Assembly: GCF_026213295.1 (NCBI RefSeq)
Contig: NC_079413.1
Span: 20,236,378-20,300,377 of the forward strand
Source of the DNA: Gadus chalcogrammus
Lineage: Eukaryota > Chordata > Actinopteri > Gadiformes > Gadidae
Direction: 5' to 3'
Length of the DNA: 64,000 bases
Part shown: in pieces, positions 1 to 31,622 of the stretch
Layout of the letters: each line of letters begins with the position of its first letter
How positions within the stretch are numbered: the stretch's first letter is position 1
The notes under the pieces: model-generated
Told to the model about the DNA's origin: nothing
What the model saw: the letters and a program-made list of their open reading frames with translations, nothing else
Databases searched by the model: none
Position numbers and translations under genes: made by a program

Positions 1-157
1 AAAACACACACACACACACACCCAAAAACACACACACACACACCCAAAAACACACACACACAAAAACACACACACACACACGCACAAAAACACAAACACA
101 CCCAAAAACACACACACACACAAACACCCACACACACACACACCCCCCCCCCCCCAG
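1..157. repeat. CA-rich microsatellite with A-run and C-run interruptions
   Basis: CA dinucleotide runs broken by short A runs, ending in a C run of about 13. It lies in the pih1d1 intron and stops directly at the AG (156-157) of the next exon, so the C run is that exon's polypyrimidine tract. Confidence 0.9.
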
Positions 158-508
158 CGGTCGTGCAGGGCGCTGGTCCTTGACGTGGGGGAGGACCGCC
201 TGGTGCTGACGGCCCGGCCCAACCTCTTCCACCTCGACGTCTTCCACCCCCTGCTGGTGGACCAGGGGGGCAGCGTGGCCCAGTTCAACACACACACACA
301 GGTAACACACACACACACAGGTAACACACAGTACAGCACGCACACACACCTAACACACACAAACAGGTAACACATGGGCAAGTAACACACAGATTCACAC
401 AGGTAAACCTGGGTTATATGTTGCTAAGTATTAATAATTAAAACAGACCCTTTTCCTCTGTATTCCTCTCAGATTCTGACCATCACAATGCCTGTAGTGT
501 CTTCATGA
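158..508 (+). CDS. pih1d1: PIH1 domain-containing protein 1, last two coding exons (5' end outside window)
   Basis: Exon 158-301 (phase 0 at both ends) and final exon 473-508 with stop TGA at 506-508. The first encodes the end of the CS-like domain, with GEDRLVL and LFHLDVFHPL strands; the second encodes ILTITMPVVSS. PIH1D1 is the adaptor that couples HSP90 and the R2TP complex to phosphorylated clients during assembly of snoRNPs and PIKK kinases; the C-terminal beta-sandwich is the part seen here. Identity rests on similarity to the recalled vertebrate C-terminus and on linkage with aldh16a1, PIH1D1's neighbour in human. Oddly, the exon's last codons (NTHTQ) come from a CA microsatellite, and further CAG/GTAA donor look-alikes follow at 320/321 and 366/367. 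Earlier exons are off the left edge. Confidence 0.75.
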
Positions 509-558
509 TGCCAGTCTCAGTGTCTACTTGTTATTTAAAAGAAGAATGTTGTAAGAGA

Positions 559-564
559 AATAAA
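559..564 (+). promoter_or_regulatory. Polyadenylation signal AATAAA of pih1d1
   Basis: Canonical AATAAA about 50 bases after the pih1d1 stop codon, giving a very short 3' UTR. Confidence 0.7.
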
Positions 565-2125
565 CATTATTTTTTAAAGTATATCAACTGTGGTCTTCTC
601 TTTATTTCATATAGGCCTACATATGTTACAATCATCCATGATATTATTTGGATTAATGGCTTTGCACGGTGAAGAGATGCATATAATGTGTTGTTCTACT
701 TTACAGTAGGCCTACAGGGAAATAAACAAACATGTTCGATTATTTCCATGTGTCGGACAAGCTGCAAGCTGCAAGCTGCTCTGGCAGCTCTAATAAACGT
801 ACAGGAGCCTTCCACGAAATGTACAGGATATGTACAGATGGTATTACCAGAGCCCGTCTACGAATATTAGACATTCTCTGGTATTACTGTACAGGGAAGG
901 ATCTTTTTGGTTTTCGCAGCGCAAATAAGAGAAGAAGGAAGATTCTACGCATGCGCTCAGACATGGCGGTGTTGCGCGATAGTGTATCACAGCACCTCCT
1001 AGCCGCCCGGCGTGCATACCCAATCGAATTCCAGGCACTTGCGTCACCGTATGCACGCAGATTTCCTCCCGAAAACGCTTGTCTAAACGCAGAATAAAAA
1101 GACAAGACGCGACGCCACTTTTGAGTTTTCTGTTAGACCGTCATCATGTAAACTAAAGTGAAGACGCGAAGCCACTTTTGCGTCTTCTGGTCAGACCGTC
1201 ATCTTGTAAACGTAGCTAAAGTTTACTTTTAATTTTGGCTGCCTCCAGTAATATGATTTGTCGAAACAAATCTGAAACCAAATGAAGTGAAAGGGCCCAT
1301 TCATCCCTATTCGATCTTGTCTGCCGGGAGGCTTGAGATGATCGATCTGAAGTCTGTTTTGCAAGTAAATACTCCAATGTCTTCCCTCTTCATCTTCGAT
1401 AATTTTCTCTGTTTGCATATTAATTTTATTGACTGAAACGGTACCATGCAGCATTTAACTAGGATTAGACTATCTTTAGCTGGCAACAAGAGTTGCCATC
1501 TATAGATAGACAAATAAAAGCTGTAAACTGAATTTCAAGTAATATTTTCATCATCATAAAATGCCGTAGCCTACATTTTAAAATGCTGTACATGTCATTG
1601 TTGTACAACAACAATGAGCTGTATATTGTTGAAATGTCTTTACATCCCGATACAGTGATTATTTTTACAGCAAGTCGTCTGCAACTTTTTTTGCCGGCAA
1701 CTAGCAATAAAACATTTAACATTTAACAGCCGTTTACAGCAGTTTGTTACAGTGTATGTTACGTCCTCCTAACCGGAAGCTATTGCCGTCCTATAAGGCT
1801 GTACCCCTCTTGAGTCTGTATCTGTGTGGGTTTAAGGGCTTGAGTTGGGGAGCCCCGTTGGATGACATCTGTCTGGCCATGTGATACTGCAGCTTGTGAT
1901 AAGTGGGCAACTGGAACGAAGACTATATATACACACCCCCACGACCAGCCGAATCCATGCCCACAGTGCTTATCATACCTCAAGGCTGCGTTTGGACATC
2001 ACCCTTGCTTTTTGTTCAGGGCTTTTCTTGGTAATTCGAGATGGTCAAACAGTGCTCATCATGATCTGACCAAATCGCCCAACAAGTTAACATGGATTCA
2101 TGCTAGAATCACCCTTTAATGGACA
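565..2125. other. Intergenic, no recognised gene; promoter-like patch near 930-985
   Basis: No ORF here resembles a known protein. A patch around 930-985 carries a GGAAG ETS-like core, a GCATGCGC NRF-1-like core and an ACATGGCGG YY1-like motif, as in CpG-type promoters. A segment of about 55 bases ending in TGTAAAC is imperfectly duplicated at about 1103-1212. The rest is AT-rich without visible structure. Confidence 0.5.
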
Positions 2126-2131
2126 ATAAAG

Positions 2132-2690
2132 CCCATCTTAAAGCCATCTAAAGATAGCTGTATCTTCTATTTAGGAGTAGGGATTCTATATTTGATCACG
2201 CAACACGCAGGGCTATGACTGCAAGCAATATTAAAAAATAACATTAACTGGAAATTCTGGGTAATATGGAAAGCTTCTGGTACTCAAATCCAACGGAACA
2301 AAATGGTGGGCGTCGTCTCGTGGGATTCCTGGGATTTGGTTTACAGCCTTTGGCATTTTCTCATGGACAACGTCGTTGCTATCTGTACAGAGAAGAACAC
2401 GTCACAAAAAATCGACTTTCCACACGGCCAACAACAGGCTGAGGAGGTCTCAGTTTCAAACCCGACCGTATTTGTCTCCGGAAGTCGGTTCAACCTTCGA
2501 GTTGGTTCAAAACGTGCCACACGAGGCACTAGATCCCGCTCCCGCTCCACTCCAGGCTCTCTGTGACGGAGCGTTTCAGAGGGAGACAGCAGCCCTTCAT
2601 GGACGGAGACAGGACCGGCCAGTATCCTTTCTATTTGCGGGGGGGTGGCAGGTCCTCCCTTTGTCACCCCACTCATCATCCCTTCTGACC
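2132..2690. repeat. Dispersed repeat A, copy 1
   Basis: Near-identical to 4644-5127 over most of its length, from CATCTTAAAGCCATCTAAAG to CATCCCTTCTGACCTC, with small indels. No terminal inverted repeats or transposase were recognised, so the class is unknown. Confidence 0.8.
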
Positions 2691-4315
<1,625 letters not shown>

Positions 4316-4636
4316 GGCTCGTGAGCAGCGATCGCCAAGCTGAGTGTGATCTGGAGATGAGATGCTCTAGGCATGCAGCTGGACTCAGCTGTCTAGTACT
4401 CATGGAGACGTGTGTGTGTGTGTGTGTGTGTTAGAACAACAGAGGGCTCAGTGCAGAGAGAGGGATTGATGGCGGTGATATGGGGAGAGAGAGATCGCTA
4501 AATTCCAGCAAGGGCTCTCATGGTATCGTTCTACCCTGTGGGGGTCAAGAGGACATCAGAAGGACTCAGCGGGTTAATCTGTAGATCTGATCGCACGTCC
4601 TCCCCTAGTCTTTATGAAGGGTTTGTTTTGCTTTTG
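4316..4636. repeat. Dispersed repeat B, copy 1
   Basis: Repeated with few differences at 5137-5460, starting at GAGCAGCGATCGCCAA and ending at TTTGTTTTGCTTTTG. It lies directly upstream of repeat A copy 2. Copies differ in a short internal GT run. Confidence 0.85.
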
Positions 4637-4643
4637 CCAATCA

Positions 4644-5127
4644 CCCCATCTTAAAGCCATCTAAAGATATACCAATACTAAAAATAACATAAACTGGAAA
4701 TTCTGGATAGAGGGAAAGCATCTGGTACTCAAAGCCAACGGAACAAAATGGTGGGCGTCGTCTCATGGGATTCCTGGGATTTTGGTTTACAGCCTTTGGC
4801 ATTTTCTCATGGACAACGTTGTTGCTATCTGTACAGAGAAGAACACGTCACAAAAATCGACTTTTCACAGGGCCAACAACAGGCTGAGGAGGTCTCAGTT
4901 TCAAACCCGACCGTATTTGTCTCCGGAAGTCGGTTCAACCTTCGAGTTGGTTCAAAACGTGCCACACGAGGCACTAGATCCCGCTCCCGCTGCACTGCAT
5001 GCTTTCTGTGACCGAGAAGAACAGAGAAGAAGACAGAGAAGAAGACAGGAACAGCCAGTATCCTTTCTATTTGCGGGGGGGTGGCAGGTCCTCCCTTTGT
5101 CACCCCACTCATCATCCCTTCTGACCT
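4644..5127. repeat. Dispersed repeat A, copy 2
   Basis: Second copy of the repeat at 2132-2690, sandwiched between the two B copies, giving the order A...B-A-B. Confidence 0.85.
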
Positions 5128-5136
5128 CATGATCGC

Positions 5137-5460
5137 GGCTCATGAGCAGCGATCGCCAACCTGAGTGTGATCTGGAGATGAGATGCTCTAGGCATGCAGC
5201 TGGACTCAGCTGTCTAGTACTCATGGAGACGTGTGTGTTTGTGTGTGTGTGTTAGAACAACAGAGGGCTCAGTGCAGAGAGAGGGATTGATGGCGGTGAT
5301 ATGGGGAGAGAGAGATCGCTAAATTCCAGCAAGAGCTCTCATGGTATCGTTCTACCCTGTGGGGGTCAAGAGGACATCAGAAGGACTCAGCGCCGGGTTA
5401 ATCTGTAGATCTGATCGCACGTCCTCCCCTAGTTTTTATGAAGGGTTTGTTTTGCTTTTG
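5137..5460. repeat. Dispersed repeat B, copy 2
   Basis: Second copy of 4316-4636. Differences include a GT-run change and a two-base insertion near 5392. Confidence 0.85.
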
Positions 5461-5523
5461 ATCAACCATCTTGATTTGTATTCGAAATCCCACGGTACAG
5501 TTGGTAGGACTACACGTCAAGAA

Positions 5524-5752
<229 letters not shown>

Positions 5753-6218
5753 TTGTGTGCCTTTATCACAGTGTGTTGATACCCTCTATGCTTTACTTAT
5801 CTCTAAAGACAATCAATCTCTGTCTTTAGAGATAAGACAAAAAATTCCGTTGACTCATTGCCAGTCCTCATGTCAGCGGGACTTGTTTTAAAAAGCTGAT
5901 AAGAGGGCTAGTTCACCTGAGGATAAAGAATAAACTATTTCTTCTTTATAGATATTAGATGAGGCAAGACCCAGCAACAAATAAACCAAAAATAATTACA
6001 ACCATACCAATCCCAGTGGAAGAATCTGTATTTCACTTCACGGAGACCTACGTGGCTCGTTTGGGTTGTCAGGTCTTGCAGAATATAAACCAGGGCTTCT
6101 GCGCATCAGTCCACATAAATGGAAGGAAAATTAACAAATATAACCCTCTTGTGTTCCCCATGAAACATTTATGTTGCAGGTTCTGTTTCACATCTAAGTC
6201 TTCCTCTCTGTTGCAGAC

Positions 6219-17882
<11,664 letters not shown>

Positions 17883-18052
17883 ACAACGCATTCACGGAGA
17901 GGAGGAGAAAGTCAAAGTTTGATAAAAGGATACAGCCTAAAGGTGTGAAGGGGCGTCCATGGAAGCCTGAACTGGTCATTATTGCAGAATGGACGTCGAA
18001 ACCTTCCAGTTTCTTCCTCATGGTGGTACGACATGCTGGGATAATGGAAAAC

Positions 18053-18058
18053 AATAAA
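18053..18058 (+). promoter_or_regulatory. Polyadenylation signal AATAAA of tnnt1
   Basis: AATAAA 170 bases after the tnnt1 stop codon. Confidence 0.75.
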
Positions 18059-18140
18059 GTGACCCGAACTGAAAAGTTTGAAAAGTATTTTTATTTGATA
18101 TTCTCTTGAATGAAATACGGACAATACAGCTCACGAGCAC

Positions 18141-18993
18141 TGTCACGGCCCATGGTGTAAGCGCAGGCATGAATAGATAGTGTGGTAGGAAATAACTGAG
18201 TACTATCACTTCAACTAGCGAAGAGAGCGTGAGGAATCGGGGAGTCCGGATCAAGTATTGACAGAGGCTTTATTTTTACCCGCAAACGAGCAACAACAAA
18301 GCCGAGTGAGGTTCGCAAAGACACTGCCGGGTCGTCCGATCCCGGTCTTTTTTATTCTTTCAAACTGAACTGTTTTGCATATGGTATGACCGCCTTCGGC
18401 ACATGCTCAGAATTGCCTGATATGGTAAGGTCGGCCGTCCATTCCTTTAAGTATGCGGTCATCTTCTGCAGTTCATCTAAACAATGGGCAGATGTCAGGA
18501 CGCCTTGGCTGCAGACTCTCTGGCGTCGTGTGAGGCCCTCCTCTGAATCCAGAGGTGGTTTTGCTGCTTTCCACTATTAATGTTTATACCTGATATATAG
18601 GCCTGATAATACTCATAGTTAATATAAAAGTAATGGTTAATTTATCCAATAATAGACATGAGAATTACTGAAGAATGGGAGTTTAATTCAGGTTCCCGCA
18701 TAAAGTCGTATATGTGACTCAAACAATTATGAACAATTATGGTCTGACGCAGGTGACAGAAAAAGGAAGAGGTGGCAAGGCTTAAGCTCAACCGCAAATC
18801 ATCATGTTGAGAGAGAGACTGCTTCCAGGGTCTGGTCTGCTGAAACGGCCTACACCACCAGGTGTAGGTCATTATTGCCAATTGGCAGCTGGAAGCAGGT
18901 GAAAGCTAGAAAATAAGCCACAGAACATAATAGTACCAGCAGGGGGTTCTAGAGCGCATATACAGCCGAAACAAATAAAGAGGGTCCGTAACA
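18141..18993 (-). mobile_element. Solo LTR of a retrotransposon
   Basis: Starts TGTCACGG and ends CCGTAACA on the plus strand, the TG...CA form of LTRs, with an exact 5-bp target duplication AGCAC at 18136-18140 and 18994-18998. No internal coding region is present. Orientation is set from an AATAAA on the minus strand near 18350 and is uncertain. It sits just beyond the tnnt1 polyadenylation signal. Confidence 0.8.
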
Positions 18994-18998
18994 AGCAC

Positions 18999-19685
18999 TA
19001 GACTATTGCCATTTGTATTCGTATTTTTTATTGCAACCTATCCCCCAAACCACCCCACCCACCTCAACATGGTGTACACTCACATAGAGGAGCACAAATG
19101 CAAAAGTGTTTTGGATCAGAACCCCCCCCCCCCACCACCACCACAGTAATAAATTCCTGGTTACGCCCCTGGGTATGTCAAGAGTGTTTTTAAAAGATCG
19201 GGGCCTAAACCAGTAACGATCCGGTATCCTGTGTCGGGGACAGCCGGGGACGCGCGCAATTCCTTGTCACGTGGGAAGGACAACAGCCAATTGGGAGCCA
19301 CGAACGCAATTAAGGAATTAATGAAGGAAGATGAAATAAAAGAGAACATGGTCGAATATCATGCTTCAGTTAGAGAATTTAAACAAACACAAATGTTCTA
19401 TTGATTGATTGTTAAATAAAATGAGGAAGAGAGCAAAGATGATAATAATTATGGAGCAGAAAATGGCAGGTGTCAAAGCCACACTAGGTGGACAGACCGT
19501 TACTCTGGATGGAAGAGCAAGAGAAGACGGAGAACTCAAACATCCGTCACACCCAACCGCAAAGCTTTCCAGAGGAAATAATAACATTGCAAATGACGAC
19601 ATCTTATGTCAAAGAGGTAAGTCATCTCTATACACTTGAGCCAGTTTAAGATGTATAGACGGAGTTTGATATATACGCTGTAATA
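18999..19685. other. Intergenic, no recognised gene
   Basis: Mixed sequence with a C run near 19122 and the phrase GGTTACGCCCCTGG (about 19158), which looks like an eroded transposon end. The frame at 19409-19639 resembles nothing known. Confidence 0.4.
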
Positions 19686-19693
19686 GCCTACAA

Positions 19694-20915
19694 CAGGGTT
19701 CCCCAATTAGTTTTTCCAGAGGGCCAAATTTGGTCAAACATGCCATGCCAAGGGCCGAAATGTCGTTTCATTTTTCTAATTCGCCATTTTTATGTGCAAA
19801 TTTAGCTTTAATTATAATTACTGTTTTTGCGATAATGCAGGAGGGCTAGATCAATTAGGTTTAAATAGCATCCAGCTTCGACTGGAGGGCTTCAATCGCT
19901 TCGTACATGTCAGCAACAGTGTGGTTCTTGCCTTTTAGCTGCAGGTTAAGGTGATTCAGATGAGACATGATGTCACAAAAAATTAACATCTGCCAACACC
20001 TTGGCGTCAGCCCGCCAGAAATTCGCGGGCTTTTGGGCTCTGCAGGCTGGATAAAAATGACACACGTTCATCACGCAGGTCGCACACCCTCTCCAACACA
20101 CGGCCTTTACTCAGCCAGCGAACATCGTTGTGCAGCAACAGATCTTTGTGTTCAGCTGACATTTCCTCGGCACCTGCTTTCATAGCTCCACAACTTTTGT
20201 TTAGATTTTTTCCTCTTGATTTAAGATTTCACCAGCCATGTGAATTGCACATTGTTTAATGAACTCTGCATCAGCAAAGGGCTTCTTAGCTTTATCAAGC
20301 ATCCAGAAAACATGCAATGAAGCAGCTGTTGCGCTCTCTTGTGCCGATGCCGTTTTGCATATGGTTAAAACTGACCGCTTGTATGATGTCAACATGCTTG
20401 CAATCTTTGGTTTGCGTTGCTCAGATTTTTCTGGGAAACTTCCATTAAAGCTGGCAGCATGCAAACAGTTTGTGTCAGGTTGTCCGATTTAATGACAGCC
20501 ACCCTCTGCTTGCATATTAAGCATGTCGGCTTTGCGTTGGCATGGTCCGGTAAAGAAAAGCAATACTCATCGGTCCATTCAGTTTTAAACTGGCGGTTCT
20601 CCTGGTTGACCTTCCTTTTCATGGCAAATGACATGTTTCTTTCATCAATTTTCAATCCGTTGATTTTTGGATAGCGGGAAAGTGACGCACGAAGCACGTT
20701 ATTACGTCAGCACGCAGTAACGTCAACGGTCAAGTGGATGGTGTGGGCTGAGGGGAAAATATAGCAGACCGCGCAAATAAAAAAAAAAAAAAAAAAAAAA
20801 AAAATTTTTTTTTTTTTTTTTTGGAGATGACATGTGACATGTGGGTCTGCGCGGGCCGGACATTTTGCTCTTGCGGGCCGGATCTGGCCCGCGGGCCGCT
20901 AATTGGGGTTCACTG
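19694..20915 (-). mobile_element. hAT transposon with broken transposase gene
   Basis: Terminal inverted repeats CAGGGTTCCCCAATTAG and the complement of CTAATTGGGGTTCACTG, with an exact 8-bp target duplication GCCTACAA at 19686-19693 and 20916-20923. Minus-strand frames at 20389-20697 and 20201-20464 read as the start of a hAT transposase: a BED-like zinc-finger segment (TDEYCF, KPTCLICKQRVAVIKSDNL) and then KPKIASMLTSYKRS. The two frames are offset by a frameshift and the catalytic core is missing, so the copy is dead. Confidence 0.88.
20780..20822. repeat. A-run/T-run palindrome
   Basis: About 25 A followed by about 18 T inside the hAT element, able to fold on itself. Confidence 0.9.
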
Positions 20916-20923
20916 GCCTACAA

Positions 20924-21730
20924 TATACACCGATTTTTCACCGAGTGCTATCATCATGACTGATCTCCTTTGCTTCCATCGCGGTGCTTCTGTCTTGCCA
21001 AGTTCTGTTTGGGCGGCAGTTCGTCTATTGATCCACTCAACCAGCTGTTTTTGAGTTGTTTTTATTCACATACATATACTATCTGTTTACATTCACATTG
21101 CATCAAGAAGTACATCACATAGTCCACATCTTTTTAAATACTAGCAACAGAAACACATACAAACACTTGTGTTCAGACACTGTTGGCTCATTCACACAAA
21201 AACAAACAAAAGTCAAAAACATCAGAGACAAATGGGTATTTAGTGAGAATAAACTAAGAACCTTTCAAAGGAAAACATTAAGCCAAGAATAGCCGAGACA
21301 GGTGATTTTTTTGTTCTTGCTTCTGGAAACAAAAAATAGCAAAGAAAATGAAATACACAAAGCTAAAGGACGCAGAGAGTTGATCAGTGGTTTGGATACT
21401 GGAAACCTGAATCCAAATCTCCTTCCACCAACTAGGTGACTTGAGTACAGTCCATAAAGACAAAAAACAAAATATCTAGTCAATGTAGAAAGGAACAAAT
21501 ATCTAACTTTATTCATTTGTGCGGGAAGATTCAAAGGTGTTTCCCTGTGGGCTATTGCAAACATTTCAGACAGTGTTTGTACATGGATTTTGCGTGTGTG
21601 TGTGTGTCTGTGTGTGTCTGTGTGGTACTCAATATGTTTCACTTTATTACTTCAGTATTTCTTGTCATGCATGTGTGTTTTTGTACTTAATGCTTATAAA
21701 CTGCATATGTCTGTAATTGGAGTATAGATT

Positions 21731-21764
<34 letters not shown>

Positions 21765-21844
21765 TGTGTGTGTCTGTGTGTATTGTAATGATCATTACTG
21801 TCGGAAGCTTACTGTAACATTGTAAAAAATGTGTGTGGGTGTGT
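20924..21844. other. 3' flank and probable 3' UTR of the synaptotagmin gene
   Basis: No coding sequence. On the minus strand AATAAA lies at 21643-21648, about 200 bases after the synaptotagmin stop. The 21606-21735 part recurs in opposite orientation near 31385-31500. Confidence 0.5.
21606..21735 (+). repeat. Dispersed repeat linked to a GT tract, copy 1
   Basis: GT run followed by a diverged match to the reverse complement of 31385-31500; both contain ACTTTATTACTTCAGT and GGAGTATAGATTCA at matching spacing. Confidence 0.75.
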
Positions 21845-27693
<5,849 letters not shown>

Positions 27694-27910
27694 CGCAGCG
27701 CTGAGAAGAAGAGTGGAAGAAGTGAAGAAGAGGTCTGCTCTTGTTTTTTTAACTTTATTTTCTGTGTTATATATGATCATAAAACAAGAAACAAGCAAAC
27801 AAAAGAGGGCTGGGATTTGAAAATGCATACATATAAAAGAAGGTACAAACATGAAAAGTATAGGTACATTACACAATACATATACACATATATCCTCACT
27901 GTGGGGGGAC

Positions 27911-28338
27911 GCAGTGGTGTAAATATCAACGGTACATCCGGTGCAGCTGCACCGGGGCCCAGACGCCTTCAGGGGCCCAGACGCCTTCAGGGGCCCAGAC
28001 GCCTTCAGGGGCCCATGGAGGCGTCTGGGCCCCGGTGCAGCTGCACCGGGGCCCAGACGCCTTCAGGGGCCCATGGAGGAAGAAAAAAAGAGGAGCGGCC
28101 AGCTGTTTTTGTGAATGAAATAGCTCGGGGGCGGGTCGGTAAGGCAGGCTAACGCTGGGTGTAGGCTAACTTTACACTCACCTGTACAGTTAGCCTACAT
28201 GGTGACAATAGCAGTTCTCTCGAGTGGCTGTGCGTGTGTGTCCACGCGTGTGTGTGTGCGCGCGCTTTTGTTTAGGGCGGGGGTGCGGGCACAGAAAAAT
28301 GATGTACCCCGGGGCCTATCACCAAGATGTTACGCTGC
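27911..28338. mobile_element. Inverted-repeat element with 9-bp target duplication
   Basis: Flanked by exact TGGGGGGAC at 27902-27910 and 28339-28347. Ends GCAGTGGTGTAA and the complement of TTACGCTGC are loosely inverted. It contains repeats of GGGGCCCAGACGCCTTCA and a palindromic GGTGCAGCTGCACC. A 9-bp duplication would suit a Mutator-like element, but no transposase is present. Confidence 0.55.
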
Positions 28339-29330
28339 TGGGGGGACGTACGGTCTGTCGGATGGATTGGGTCTGATAGCGAGCAGCCGGCAGATCCGGA
28401 GTGCCCCAAACATGACTCTGCAGCCCCCCCTGCTGGCCAAACACTGTGTCACCCCCACACTCACACTGAACGAATGGAACAGAATTAAGTCTTTTTGTTT
28501 GTAGTGATCCCATTTTTTCAAGTATTCCTCTCCTTTATCCTTTTGAATCCGCAACACAAAAGTCAATTTCTCCAATGCTGAATAGTGTTTTGATAGTGTC
28601 AATAGTGTGTAACTGTTTTGTAATTTGTAATTGAGTAGGGTCTCCTTGTATTTTGAAGTGAAAGGGGGGCTGTGTGTGAAAGTGTAAAATGTTTTCAAGG
28701 AACTTCGCAAGAAGAAGTCAAGTGAAGGCAGGCAACATTTCTGAGAAATCAATCAGATCAATGTATTTCATTTGATTGATTTCCCAAACTAGATATTTTA
28801 CTTTAAAAACAAAACAAGGTCTTAATAGCATTCTGTTCACATTTCAGTGTGTGTGTGTGTGTGTGTGTGTATTTGGCTGCATACTGTGACCTTTACTTAG
28901 AGAGAGACTTAATGGATTAATGCCTCAGGCTCTGTCCCTCATGCTGATACCCATATGAGGTTACAAACCTAAAATCCTTTTGGATAAACATTTTTTCAAT
29001 ATAAAAGTCAGGTAGTTTCATTGTGTATGAAATATGTTCAGAATATAGTAGAATAACCCTCAAGGTTCTTCTCTGATTCGCACTCTTTTTCTCACACATA
29101 CACAAACACACAGACACACACACACACACACGCACACACACACACACAAACGCACACACGCACGCACGTACGTACGCACGCACGTGCACACATAGCCTTG
29201 CCAACCCAAGGCTGTCCATTTCTCTCCATAACAAGATCACTTGGCAAACGTAATCCTCCCACCCGAAATCCCTTGCTTCAACCAATTAGAAAAGGGCTCT
29301 CCATTTAGCCCCCTCCCCCCACTCACACGC

Positions 29331-29378
29331 ACACAGACATGCACACACACACACACACTCACACACACACACACACAT

Positions 29379-29443
<65 letters not shown>

Positions 29444-29453
29444 AACACACACA
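29331..29453. repeat. CA microsatellite
   Basis: CA run with a few T and G interruptions. Confidence 0.95.
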
Positions 29454-30022
29454 GGGTGCCCTCGTCGATTGCCCTCTTATCTAAACATGGATCATGTCCC
29501 ACACTCTATGATGTGGTATCATAGTTATCCTTTGTGCAATGAGGCTGGCCTCACTATGCTAACCTTTGTGTAAGTGGTGTGGGATTAGGGCGGTCAGATC
29601 CCAGCTTCTGTTACCTGTCAGTCCTCGCCAAGTGGGTCTCTCTGGGTCAGACGGAGCAACTGACAGACACACAGACCTATTGAAGGGCACACCCCCTGAC
29701 CAGTTGTCTCAAGCTTCTGTTGGCTAAGACACGTGGGAGGAAAGAGAATGCAGAACTCAGACTGCATAATGCTTATCTTCATTAAATAGTGCACGTGAAA
29801 CACAACTGTTTCAGCTCAGCAAAAACCGCTCTAACAAACCGTCGACATTGCTATAAAGGCCGCTATATGACACCACAGGATATAAATGGTATTGAGCCTG
29901 GTAATAACAATCAATAATCAATCACACTATCGGGCAAAATAGAATCAAAATTATCCTTTCCTTCAGGTTTTAATTGATCTATCTATTTGTTAATGTCAAT
30001 CCTCTAGTGGTATAAAGGACAT

Positions 30023-30148
<126 letters not shown>

Positions 30149-30245
30149 GTCATGATGATGACCGTTCCCTGTTGTATGGGCAGCTTATGTCTGCAGGAGT
30201 AGAGCCACACAGGAGACTGTCCTAGGAGGGGTGACTGTCCTGATT

Positions 30246-30247
<2 letters not shown>

Positions 30248-30313
<66 letters not shown>
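30248..30313. repeat. CA microsatellite
   Basis: Pure CA, about 66 bases, 100 bases from the CT tract. Confidence 0.97.
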
Positions 30314-30317
<4 letters not shown>

Positions 30318-31384
30318 CTGCTGCTAGCATATGGTCAACGGATAATGAAAAACGACGGCACGTATGACCTTGGCAACGTGCGTCTCTCTAAATATATATA
30401 TATAATTGTACAACTATGGAGCTAAAATTGAGGATTGAACCCAGAATCCTCTGGCAAGGAGTCAAGCACACTGTTTCATCCTGTGTCCTCTTTGGTATTC
30501 TATTTTTTCAAGAGAGTATGATTACCGAATTAAAACTTTATTAAAATAGAGTAATATAACAAAACCCTTCAGTTATGCATTGCAGTTTAAATACACATTT
30601 TTGGTGTTATATATACTGGTGTTTAATAATGCTGCCTATATCTCTCCCAGTACCTTGGGCAGGTTGATGGAGGTTTGACCCTCCAACGGGCGATAGACAG
30701 AACATTCTACCTGTTTGTAATGGGGATGCAGAATATATCCAATGGTTATCCTCATCAATATCACAATAGGAACGACAGCATGTCTATTTTTGACGTCTGT
30801 ATTTATTTGAACGCACTGTAAATAGGGACATCTTCATCAAAATATATTTCGCCTTCCACATAATGAATTGATTAAAATAAAAGAAGGTAATATTATCTCA
30901 TACTATTAGTTAGTAGTAAGCAAACTTCTGACACTACAATGACTACAATGAACAACTACAATGATAAATGACAAATGATGAAAAAATGTACATCATAAAG
31001 ATTATTTTGAATGCTTCATTAATATATGTAGCCCTTTAAATTAGCCATCCCTTACCCGTTATGGCAGAATGGCAGATCATTTTCTGGGTTACAAATTGAA
31101 CACCAAAGAATGCCAAATGATAGCAGAAATATAGAAACCTAGTGAACATCACTTCCTTCCGCGCTGTTTTTCTGAAAGCTTAAGCTTGACGTTATATCCA
31201 ATAATATCAAGATGTGTCGACTCAAAGTCATGTTGTGCCGCCAACCCCTAAGGCATGGCTGTCTAGCATTACTTTGTCACTCTGCACAATACAATACAAT
31301 CCTGCAGACCTCAAACGCTTTCCCTGTGCTCTGAGTTACAGTTAGCTATTGACAGTAATGATCATTAGACACACACCGTATACT

Positions 31385-31622
<238 letters not shown>

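Noticed and set aside
732..1097. 121-codon frame after pih1d1
   Set aside because: No recognisable domain, and overlapping frames exist on the other strand; kept only as a possible promoter patch.
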